Source: Bacteroidota bacterium
GTDB taxonomy: Bacteria; Bacteroidota; Bacteroidia; UKL13-3
DNA length: 64,000 nt
NCBI GenBank assembly: GCA_947457395.1
Contig: CANGVA010000014.1
Span: forward strand, 1 to 64,000
Direction: 5' to 3'
The notes below the pieces were generated by a model that saw nothing but the letters and a program-made list of their open reading frames with translations, did no database searches and was not told the origin of the DNA. How positions within the stretch are numbered: position 1 is the stretch's first letter; the number at the start of each line of letters is the position of its first letter. Position numbers and translations under genes: made by a program. This document shows, piece after piece, positions 1 to 6,853 of this stretch.

Positions 1-51
1 GGGTGGAATATGGTCCCGATGGCAAGCATCGGGATCGAACCCATGGCTCAT
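1..51 (-). pseudogene. tRNA-His 3' fragment with a palindrome in the T-loop
   Basis: On the minus strand this matches the T-arm and acceptor 3' strand of the intact tRNA-His at 185-260, ending in the same TATTCCACCC. The three T-loop/stem bases GTC are replaced by a 21-nt palindrome at 14-34 of the form TCCCGATG-N5-CATCGGGA. The 5' half, including the anticodon arm, is absent. It cannot form a normal tRNA, so it is called a fragment. Confidence 0.75.
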
Positions 52-58
52 CAAAATT

Positions 59-92
59 AAAAAGCCACTCCATGGAATTGGAGCGGCTTTTT
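59..92 (-). terminator. Hairpin terminator, copy 1
   Basis: An A-run, a stem of AAAAAGCC-A-CTCCA pairing with TGGAG-C-GGCTTTTT, and a T-run on either strand. The shape fits a bidirectional intrinsic terminator. It is a duplicate of the hairpin at 151-184, with one base change in the loop. Confidence 0.8.
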
Positions 93-143
93 GGGTGGAA
101 TATGGTCCCGATGGCAAGCATCGGGATCGAACCCATGGCTCAT
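93..143 (-). pseudogene. tRNA-His 3' fragment with a palindrome in the T-loop, second copy
   Basis: Identical in sequence to the fragment at 1-51. The palindrome lies at 106-126. It is located downstream, in the direction of tRNA transcription, of the terminator at 151-184, so it would be transcribed only by read-through. Confidence 0.75.
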
Positions 144-150
144 CAAAATT

Positions 151-184
151 AAAAAGCCACTCCATAGAATTGGAGCGGCTTTTT
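151..184 (-). terminator. Hairpin terminator directly after tRNA-His
   Basis: The stem-loop with flanking A and T runs begins one base after the 3' end of the tRNA-His on the minus strand (tRNA ends at 185). The position and U-tract fit intrinsic termination of the tRNA transcript. Confidence 0.85.
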
Positions 185-260
185 GGGTGGAATATGGGAC
201 TCGAACCCACGACCCCCTGAACCACAATCAGGTGCTCTAACCAGCTGAGCTAAAACCACC
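185..260 (-). tRNA. tRNA-His (anticodon GTG), acceptor stem with two mismatches
   Basis: A cloverleaf folds on the minus strand. The D-arm begins GCTC, the anticodon loop is TTGTGGT (anticodon GTG) on a CCTGA/TCAGG stem, and the T-arm is GTGGG-TTCGAGT-CCCAT. The extra G at position -1 (base 260) opposite discriminator C73 (base 186) is the tRNA-His hallmark. The 3' CCA is not encoded. Acceptor pairs 5:68 (bases 255/191) and 6:67 (254/192) are both U-U mismatches, as if the 5' and 3' halves came from different tRNA copies. This is the only complete tRNA seen in the window; whether it works is uncertain. Confidence 0.85.
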
Positions 261-267
261 GTGTTTT

Positions 268-317
268 GGTGCTCTAACCTCCCGATTGCGAAGCTATCGG
301 GATGAGCTGAAACCACC
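268..317 (-). pseudogene. tRNA-His 5' fragment with a palindrome in the D-loop
   Basis: On the minus strand the fragment starts GGTGGTTTCAGCTCA, matching the 5' end of the neighbouring tRNA-His, and ends GGTTAGAGCACC, matching its D-arm 3' part. The three D-loop bases GCT of the intact gene are replaced by a 23-nt palindrome at 280-302 of the form TCCCGAT-N9-ATCGGGA. The remainder of the tRNA is missing. Confidence 0.75.
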
Positions 318-365
318 ATTTAACAGGCTGCAAATGTAATACTAGATTTACATTTGGCAAAAAAA

Positions 366-1091
366 TTATCCGTTCAGATTTTTTTCTACCTGCTCCCAGT
401 TTAGCACATTCCAAAAGGCCTGGATGTAATCAGCTCTTTTGTTTTGATACTTAAGATAATAGGCATGCTCCCAAACATCGAGCCCCAAGATTGGCCTGCC
501 TTGCACAGGTGATATATCCATCAGTGTATTATCCTGATTGGGAGTTGAAACAATGCGCAGTTTACCATTTTCAATAATAAGCCAGGCCCAGCCTGAGCCA
601 AAAACCGATGCTGATACCTTTTCAAATTCTTTTTTAAACGCATCAACCGAACCAAATGCTGCCTGCAACGCTTCTGTAGTTTTTTTACCGGGTTGGGTTC
701 CTTTTTTCAGTAATGCCCAGAAAAAAGTATGGTTCCAATGTCCGCCACCATGGTTGCGCACGGCCGATCTAACTGTTGCAGGACAACTTCCCAGTTTGCC
801 CAAAACTTTTTCAAGTGTTTGGCCCTTAAGCGATGGTTCGTTATCCAAAGCCTCATTTAATTTATTTACATATGCCTGATGGTGTTTGCCATGATGCAAC
901 TGCATGGTTTGGGCATCAATAAATGGCTCCAAAGCATCGTAGGCATAACCCAATGGCGGAAGTTCAAATTTATCAGCCCCGGTTTGCTGTATAAACAATT
1001 TAATGCCCGCCTCTGCCCTGTTGGTTTGCAATGCTGCCCCAATACCTACCAGAGCCGCTCCTTTAATGAATTTTCTTCTGTTGGGTTTCAT
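366..1091 (-). CDS. Superoxide dismutase, Fe/Mn family, Tat-type signal
   Basis: This 241-residue protein converts superoxide to oxygen and hydrogen peroxide. The N-terminus has a twin-arginine motif (RRKFIKG) and a hydrophobic stretch, so export by Tat is inferred. The metal ligands expected of the family are seen: a His in the N-terminal HHGKHHQAYV region, a His in GGHWNHTFFW, and Asp and His in LDVWEHAYY. The Gly before HWNH and the Gln of PNQDN are the residues usually linked to manganese rather than iron forms, but metal use cannot be settled by sequence. It is transcribed divergently from the copper ATPase, with 63 bp between the start codons. The pairing of a redox enzyme and a copper exporter is suggestive only. 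Confidence 0.93.
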   Translation of the reverse strand: MKPNRRKFIKGAALVGIGAALQTNRAEAGIKLFIQQTGADKFELPPLGYAYDALEPFIDAQTMQLHHGKHHQAYVNKLNEALDNEPSLKGQTLEKVLGKLGSCPATVRSAVRNHGGGHWNHTFFWALLKKGTQPGKKTTEALQAAFGSVDAFKKEFEKVSASVFGSGWAWLIIENGKLRIVSTPNQDNTLMDISPVQGRPILGLDVWEHAYYLKYQNKRADYIQAFWNVLNWEQVEKNLNG

Positions 1092-1139
1092 GAGTTTGAT
1101 AGATTAATAATAATCATCTTCGAAAGTATGCAATTTGAT

Positions 1140-1147
1140 TAATTTTG
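1140..1147 (+). promoter_or_regulatory. Possible -7 element (TAATTTTG) of the copper ATPase gene
   Basis: The octamer fits the Bacteroidota -7 consensus TAnnTTTG and lies 7 bp before the ATG at 1155, which would make the transcript almost leaderless. I see no convincing -33 TTG at the expected distance, so this is weak. Confidence 0.3.
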
Positions 1148-1154
1148 CTGTGAT

Positions 1155-3272
1155 ATGTCTGAAAAAATAACAGCGTTGAAGGTTGATGGTATGACTTGTA
1201 CCAACTGTGCACAAACAGTATACAAACACTTGGAAAAAGAAGGCATCACAGATATACAGGTAAATTTTGCAACCGGTGAAGTTAGCTTTGAAAACCCTAA
1301 GCAAATAAAAGATGAGCAAATAATTGATGGTATAAACCGCATCGGCTACAAGGTAATTAACGAATTAGAGCAGGAACGCCCAAAATTTCTGCACTCACTG
1401 GATCATAAATTTTATTTCTGCCTGGTATTCTCAGTGCCGCTCATATTACATATGTTTTTTGATTGGCCACTGTTGCATCATCCGGTTTTTCAGTTGTTGG
1501 TTTCCCTGCCTGTATACTTTGTTGGTCTTACTTTTTTTGGTCGCAGTGCGTGGCACTCCATAAAAAATAAAGTTCCCAATATGGATGTGCTGATATTTAT
1601 GGGTGCCATATCATCACTTACATACAGCCTTACAGGCACCATCTTGTATGCCGGTACACCACTGGTGCATAAGTATCTGTTTTATGAAACCGGCACCTCC
1701 ATTATTACACTGGTATTGCTTGGTAACCTATTAGAGAAATATGCTGTTAAACGCACCACCAAAGAAATAACAGCGTTGCAGCAGTTAAAGGTAACAGAGG
1801 CCAGGCTTGTGTATGAGGTAAACGGAAAAGAAAAGATTTATCCGATACCGTATGAAAAGATTAAAACCGATGATATACTGCTGGTAAACACCGGTGACAG
1901 CATTCCTATTGACGGAGAAATTATTAAAGGCAGTGGCCACATCGATGAATCAATGCTTACGGGTGAAAGCTTACCTGTGAATAAAAATAAGGGTGAGGCG
2001 GTAATTGGCGGAACCATTTTGTATGATGGCAACTTATATATCAAAGCAACAGCCACGCATAAAAATGCAGTTTTATCACAAATCATAGAACTGGTAAAAA
2101 AAGCACAAGCCGATAAACCAGCCGTGCAAAAACTGGCCGACCGCATCAGTGCTATATTTGTGCCCCTGGTATTGGGCATTGCCTTACTTACCTTTCTAGT
2201 TAATATTGGTTTAGCTGGCACCGGCATGCAGGATGCGCTCATGCGGGCCGTTGCAGTTATGGTTATTTCATGTCCTTGCGCCATGGGTTTGGCCACACCA
2301 ACAGCCGTTATGGTAGGCATAGGTAAAGCAGCAAAAAACGGCATATTGATTAAGCAAGCTTCGGCATTAGAAATGTTGGCAAAAAGCAAGAAAATGGCGT
2401 TTGATAAAACAGGTACACTCACCACAGGCAAGTTTACATTCAGCATAAACTTGCATGGGCAAGCCAATGAAGCCAGCATAAAAAACATACTTTATCAGTT
2501 AGAAAAGCACTCTTCTCACCCCATTGCGCGTTCTGTAATAAGCAATCAAAGCTGGAATACGGCTCCTATGCATTTTACTGAAATAAAAGAGCACAAAGGC
2601 CGTGGAATGGAAGGGAAATGCGACAACGGAGATCATTATTTACTAAACACTACCCGAGTGGCCGGAGGTGTTCAGCTAATTTCTGGCGATTTATTTCTGA
2701 TGAAAAATGAGGAAATGCTGGCCACCATTACCCTTAATGACGAGGTAAAACCTGGAGTAAAAGAAGGTATTCAATATCTGCATAAACAGGATGTGCAAAC
2801 AATGATCCTGAGTGGCGATAATGAAAACAAATGTAGACAGGTGGCAGCTAATATAGGCATTGAAAAAGTATATGCAGGAAAACTACCTGCTGAGAAATTT
2901 GATCTGATTCAAACCTGGATTAAAGAGAGTACCACCGCCATGATTGGTGATGGTATAAATGATGCCCCTGCACTTAGCAAAGCACACGTAGCCGTATCAT
3001 TCAGCAACGCAACTGATATTGCCAAACAGTCGGCACAACTTATATTAATCAACGATGATTTTAATACACTTACCCGTGCACATATCATTGCCCGCCAAAC
3101 ATACCGCACCATTAAGCAAAACCTTTTCTGGGCATTTTTTTATAACGTAATAGCCATTCCGCTGGCTGCAGCAGGCTTTCTACACCCTATGATTGCAGCT
3201 GGCTCCATGGCGCTTAGTGATATAGTTGTAATTGGCAATTCCATACGTTTGCGCTATACACGCACCAAATAA
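1155..3272 (+). CDS. copA: Copper-type P1B ATPase (CopA-like)
   Basis: A 705-residue integral membrane ATPase that probably exports Cu(I) from the cytoplasm. One N-terminal heavy-metal-associated domain carries GMTCTNC (Cys15, Cys18). Further along are the TGES actuator motif, the transmembrane CPC metal site (Cys373, Cys375), the phosphorylated Asp417 in DKTGTLT, the HP motif (SSHPIA) and the hinge GDGINDAPAL. The TM7 YN pair and the TM8 Met are present, as expected for the Cu(I) class, but TM8 reads MALSD where MxxSS is usual. It has a single HMA domain, whereas many CopA proteins have two. The start was chosen because the HMA domain begins at once. Confidence 0.93.
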   Translation: MSEKITALKVDGMTCTNCAQTVYKHLEKEGITDIQVNFATGEVSFENPKQIKDEQIIDGINRIGYKVINELEQERPKFLHSLDHKFYFCLVFSVPLILHMFFDWPLLHHPVFQLLVSLPVYFVGLTFFGRSAWHSIKNKVPNMDVLIFMGAISSLTYSLTGTILYAGTPLVHKYLFYETGTSIITLVLLGNLLEKYAVKRTTKEITALQQLKVTEARLVYEVNGKEKIYPIPYEKIKTDDILLVNTGDSIPIDGEIIKGSGHIDESMLTGESLPVNKNKGEAVIGGTILYDGNLYIKATATHKNAVLSQIIELVKKAQADKPAVQKLADRISAIFVPLVLGIALLTFLVNIGLAGTGMQDALMRAVAVMVISCPCAMGLATPTAVMVGIGKAAKNGILIKQASALEMLAKSKKMAFDKTGTLTTGKFTFSINLHGQANEASIKNILYQLEKHSSHPIARSVISNQSWNTAPMHFTEIKEHKGRGMEGKCDNGDHYLLNTTRVAGGVQLISGDLFLMKNEEMLATITLNDEVKPGVKEGIQYLHKQDVQTMILSGDNENKCRQVAANIGIEKVYAGKLPAEKFDLIQTWIKESTTAMIGDGINDAPALSKAHVAVSFSNATDIAKQSAQLILINDDFNTLTRAHIIARQTYRTIKQNLFWAFFYNVIAIPLAAAGFLHPMIAAGSMALSDIVVIGNSIRLRYTRTK

Positions 3273-3346
3273 TTTACCTTGTTTCTGAGTTGGGTATAAA
3301 AGTGTTTTGATATTTGAAAGCCTTTGTGGTTATTTGAGGCAAACAC

Positions 3347-4714
3347 ATGCCGGGCTTTTTAGAATCCAGATTAAACCGATTTAATAGTTTGCAGACTTTT
3401 CAGTTTCTGCGCTATGGAGCCATTTTGCTTATTTCCGTGCTATTGGCAAAGATTACACATTATGCCTATGAGAGTCCCGGATATGGTTTACTCATCATTA
3501 GCCGTTATGAGCTTTTGCTGCTGGTTAGCTCAAGTCTAACTTTTTTCTGGGTTTCCAGTATATGCAATACACTTATTCCATTTTATAATGGTAGTGATGA
3601 AGAACAACAAAAGCGCATTTTGTTTAATGCTTTTGTTATTCTGGTGGCACTTTCGGCTGTAGGTGCCATTGCCATGTTTGCCTTTGGCAGCATCAAATAC
3701 AGTGAAAACGACCTGTTTCACACCAAGGATTTATTTCACACATTTTCTCTGGTGGTTTTTTTAAACACACCCACCTACATAGCAGATTATATTCTTTACC
3801 TGAAAGGGAAATACAAATCACTTATCATTTGGGGAGTAGTAACATTTGGCCTGCAGGTAGTATTACTTTGCCTGCCGTTGCTTATGGGCCAAACACTTAA
3901 TCTGGCCATTAACTTATGGGTTATTTTATCACTGCTTAAATTTAATTACACCATCATTTTACTGATGAAATATTCCATTATAAGTGTGCACACCAGACTT
4001 ATTTTGGATTTCATGAAAAAGGTAATGCCTTTTATGTTTTCCATTTTACTGGCGGGCAGTATGGATTATATCAGCAGTTATATTGTTTCAAACTATTATA
4101 CCGAGGCAGAGTTCGTAATATTCAGATATGGTGCCAAAGAGCTACCTGTGTTTCTTATTCTGGCAAACTCACTCAGCAATGTTTTTAGCGGTGAAATTGC
4201 TAAACTCAATCAGGAAGGCAAACTGGAAGAAGGATTAAGAAAGCTTAAAAGTTCATCAACCAAACTCATGCGCAGAACTTTTCCTGCTACGATTGTACTC
4301 ATGTTTGTTAGTCCTTTCCTTTTCCGATACATGTACAGTGAACAGTTTGTTGAAGGCTATAAGGTATTTAATATTTACCTCCTGCTTATCATCTCTCGCA
4401 TGGTATTTCCGCAAACAGTGATTATGGGCATCATGAAAAACAGGATTTTTTATGTGATTTCATCAAACTATATCATCATTAATGTTTTGCTCTCCTTCTG
4501 GTTTATGTATTTATTCGGCATTTATGGAATAGCCTATGCCACAGCCATTGCTTTTCTGGCTGAGAAACTGATGTATGCCATTTACTGCAAGATGGAGGGC
4601 ATTCGTTACCAGGAGTATACTGCCTTGTATGAACATCTGTTTTTTTCAGCCCTTACTGTATTGGCCTATTTTGCCTCCATGTGGCTGTGGAATACCTATC
4701 CGCTCGTTTCCTAA
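3347..4714 (+). CDS. Polysaccharide flippase-like membrane protein (MATE/MOP superfamily)
   Basis: A 455-residue, strongly hydrophobic protein with about twelve predicted membrane segments and no signal peptide. The pattern of helices separated by short basic loops resembles lipopolysaccharide or O-antigen flippases (Wzx/RfbX-type) of the MOP exporter superfamily, which move lipid-linked sugars across the inner membrane. No catalytic motif is diagnostic. No glycosyltransferases adjoin it, so the substrate is unknown. It precedes the cystathionine beta-synthase gene by 27 bp on the same strand and could share its transcript. Confidence 0.7.
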   Translation: MPGFLESRLNRFNSLQTFQFLRYGAILLISVLLAKITHYAYESPGYGLLIISRYELLLLVSSSLTFFWVSSICNTLIPFYNGSDEEQQKRILFNAFVILVALSAVGAIAMFAFGSIKYSENDLFHTKDLFHTFSLVVFLNTPTYIADYILYLKGKYKSLIIWGVVTFGLQVVLLCLPLLMGQTLNLAINLWVILSLLKFNYTIILLMKYSIISVHTRLILDFMKKVMPFMFSILLAGSMDYISSYIVSNYYTEAEFVIFRYGAKELPVFLILANSLSNVFSGEIAKLNQEGKLEEGLRKLKSSSTKLMRRTFPATIVLMFVSPFLFRYMYSEQFVEGYKVFNIYLLLIISRMVFPQTVIMGIMKNRIFYVISSNYIIINVLLSFWFMYLFGIYGIAYATAIAFLAEKLMYAIYCKMEGIRYQEYTALYEHLFFSALTVLAYFASMWLWNTYPLVS

Positions 4715-4741
4715 TGCAAAATCTTTCTTACCTTCGCCCCT

Positions 4742-6103
4742 ATGTGGTATAAAAACATTTTAGAAACCATTGGCAACACACCTATGGTGCAGTTGAATAA
4801 AATAACCAGGGATTTGCCTTGCACGGTATTGGCCAAAATAGAAACCATGAATCCGGGTAACTCTATTAAAGACCGTATGGCTTTAAAAATGATTGAAGAT
4901 GCCGAGAAAGATGGCAGACTCAAACCCGGCTACACCATTATTGAGGGTACCAGCGGCAATACAGGCATGGGCCTTGCCATTGCAGCTGTAATAAAAGGAT
5001 ACCGCTGTATTTTTACTACAACAGATAAACAATCGCGTGAAAAAGTGGATGCCTTAAAAGCATTTGGTGCAGAAGTAATTGTTTGCCCAACCGATGTTGA
5101 TCCTGAAGACCCCCGCTCCTATTACTCTGTTTCGTCCAGACTTGAAAAAGAAATTCCAAACTCATGGAAGCCTAACCAGTATGATAACCTATCCAACTCA
5201 CTTGCACATTACGAGCAAACCGGACCTGAAATATGGAAACAAACCGATGGTAAGGTAACACATCTGGTAGTAGGCGTTGGTACAGGCGGAACCATTTGTG
5301 GAACCGGAAAATACCTGAAAGAAAAAAATCCGGCTATAAAGGTACTGGGCATTGATACCTATGGCTCGGTATTCAAGAAATATAAAGAGACCGGAATTTT
5401 TGATAAGGATGAAATTTACCCTTACATCACAGAAGGTATTGGAGAAGATTTTTTACCTAAGAATGTAGACTTTTCTGTTATTGATCATTTTGAAAAAGTA
5501 ACTGATAAAGATGCAGCTGTTATGACCAGAAGAATACCACGCGAGGAAGGTATTTTTGTTGGAAACTCAGCAGGTGCTGCAGTGGCAGGCTTAATGCAGA
5601 TGAGTCATATGTTTAAGAAAGATGACGTGGTGGTGGTGATTTTTCACGACCATGGCACACGTTACCTGGGCAAAATGTTTAATGACGACTGGATGCGTGA
5701 CCGCGGATTTTTAATTAATGAGCAACCCAAAGCAATTGATTTAATAGAGCGTCATAAACACCTAAAACTGGTTACTGCCAATCTGAAGGACAATGTGCAC
5801 GATACGGTGGTGAAGATGCGCAAATATGATATTTCACAAATTCCGGTAGTAAATGAGAAGGGGGAATTTGCAGGCTCATTAAATGATACGCATTTGTTTA
5901 GTAAACTCATTGAACAACCCGATTTGAAAAATGAATTGATTGATAAAGTAGTGCAGCCACCTTTTCCTTTTGTAAGAACAGATGCCTCACTGGAAGAAGT
6001 ATCCAAACTCATTACCAAAGAAAACAATGCCGTATTAGTAAAAACCCTTGGTGGCGATATTCATATTATTACCAAGCAGGATATAATTGATGCGCTGGGA
6101 TAG
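4742..6103 (+). CDS. Cystathionine beta-synthase with C-terminal CBS pair
   Basis: This 453-residue pyridoxal-phosphate enzyme of fold type II would condense serine and homocysteine to cystathionine, the first step of transsulfuration. The PLP lysine is Lys43 in PGNSIKDR, the substrate loop is EGTSGNTGMGLA, and the phosphate-binding glycine loop is GVGTGGTICGTGKYL. Two CBS (Bateman) repeats occupy roughly residues 335-453 and may bind an adenosyl ligand for regulation. No haem-binding N-terminal domain is present, as is usual in bacteria. The long insertion PTDVDPEDPRSYYSV fits cystathionine beta-synthase better than cysteine synthase. A terminator follows at 6159. Confidence 0.88.
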   Translation: MWYKNILETIGNTPMVQLNKITRDLPCTVLAKIETMNPGNSIKDRMALKMIEDAEKDGRLKPGYTIIEGTSGNTGMGLAIAAVIKGYRCIFTTTDKQSREKVDALKAFGAEVIVCPTDVDPEDPRSYYSVSSRLEKEIPNSWKPNQYDNLSNSLAHYEQTGPEIWKQTDGKVTHLVVGVGTGGTICGTGKYLKEKNPAIKVLGIDTYGSVFKKYKETGIFDKDEIYPYITEGIGEDFLPKNVDFSVIDHFEKVTDKDAAVMTRRIPREEGIFVGNSAGAAVAGLMQMSHMFKKDDVVVVIFHDHGTRYLGKMFNDDWMRDRGFLINEQPKAIDLIERHKHLKLVTANLKDNVHDTVVKMRKYDISQIPVVNEKGEFAGSLNDTHLFSKLIEQPDLKNELIDKVVQPPFPFVRTDASLEEVSKLITKENNAVLVKTLGGDIHIITKQDIIDALG

Positions 6104-6158
6104 CAGGTAAGTTGTTGTATCAATCAAATGGATTAAAATCTATCCGGTAGTAAAAAAC

Positions 6159-6182
6159 AAAAGCCGCCCGCAGGCGGCTTTT
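6159..6182. terminator. Bidirectional terminator between two convergent genes
   Basis: A perfect 10-bp stem AAAAGCCGCC / GGCGGCTTTT with loop CGCA. It lies between the convergent cystathionine beta-synthase and EF-P genes, with A and T runs that would serve both strands. Confidence 0.92.
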
Positions 6183-6198
6183 ATTTGTATAACATCTT

Positions 6199-6759
6199 TT
6201 ACTTTACACGCTCTACATAAGCACCTGTGCGTGTATCTACTTTAACCTTATCTCCTTGGTTCACAAAAAGCGGAACCATAACCTCTGCACCGTTATCGAG
6301 CGTAGCGGCTTTGAGTGTATTGGTTGCGGTATCTCCCCTAACGCCCGGCTCGGTATAAGCAATTTCCAAAACCACAAAAGTTGGAGGCTCAGCCCCTATA
6401 GGCTCATCGCCTTCAAAAGAAACCTTCACAATCATTTCTTCTTTCAGGAATTTAGCTGCATCGCCAAACATTACTTCACTAATGTACACCTGATCAAATG
6501 TTTCAGGGTCCATTAAAACCAAATTGGTGCCATCCTTATATAGGTATTGCATTTCCTTAAACTCCACGCGCACCATTTCTACGCTTTCACCGGCTCTAAA
6601 ACGGTGTTCCATTTGTTTACCTGTTTTTACATTGCGCAGTACGACCTGATAAAATGCACGTAAATTACCCGGTGTGCGATGCTGGTATTCCATCACCTGG
6701 CACAACTCGCCATTAAATTTGATGAAACAACCCCTGAATAAATCTCCTGTATTTGCCAT
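6199..6759 (-). CDS. efp: Translation elongation factor P
   Basis: A 186-residue cytoplasmic factor that enters the ribosomal E site and relieves stalling at consecutive prolines. The three-domain length is normal and the C-terminus holds the expected TNTLKAATLDNGAEVMVP-type region. The loop that in E. coli carries the beta-lysylated Lys34 reads PGNLRAF here, so Asn32 sits at the tip, with no Lys or Arg at that exact position. EpmA- or EarP-type modification at the usual site is therefore not possible. Related Chitinophagaceae proteins, as far as I recall, carry the same loop, so this is probably a lineage trait. Confidence 0.95.
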   Translation of the reverse strand: MANTGDLFRGCFIKFNGELCQVMEYQHRTPGNLRAFYQVVLRNVKTGKQMEHRFRAGESVEMVRVEFKEMQYLYKDGTNLVLMDPETFDQVYISEVMFGDAAKFLKEEMIVKVSFEGDEPIGAEPPTFVVLEIAYTEPGVRGDTATNTLKAATLDNGAEVMVPLFVNQGDKVKVDTRTGAYVERVK

Positions 6760-6808
6760 ATAATCAATTTTCTGAGGGCGCGAAAATGCAAAACCGCATC
6801 GACTTTAA

Positions 6809-6840
6809 CAAACTTATGTTGCTATTTAGTAGATTGCCAA
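6809..6840 (-). promoter_or_regulatory. Probable efp promoter (TTG-N21-TAAGTTTG)
   Basis: On the minus strand a TTG at 6840-6838 is followed after 21 bases by TAAGTTTG at 6816-6809, matching the Bacteroidota -33/-7 pattern. It lies about 50 bases before the efp start codon. Confidence 0.5.
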
Positions 6841-6853
6841 CAAATAATCAGCC

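Larger units (their letters stand above)
1..184. repeat. Two tandem 92-bp units, each a tRNA 3' fragment plus a terminator
   Basis: Positions 1-92 and 93-184 are near-identical direct repeats; I see one substitution, G versus A, in the terminator loop. Each unit, read on the minus strand, holds a terminator hairpin and then a tRNA-like 3' end. The start of a third unit is the 3' end of the intact tRNA-His at 185. The array runs up to the left window edge, so more units may lie outside. The layout suggests tandem duplication of a tRNA 3' end with its terminator. Confidence 0.93.

Noticed and set aside
879-1142. An 87-residue plus-strand frame antisense to the superoxide dismutase start
   Set aside because: It covers the signal sequence region of the dismutase and the divergent spacer; no motif.
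1838-2488. A long open frame (216 residues) antisense to the copper ATPase gene
   Set aside because: It is a mirror of a highly conserved coding sequence and its translation has no family features.
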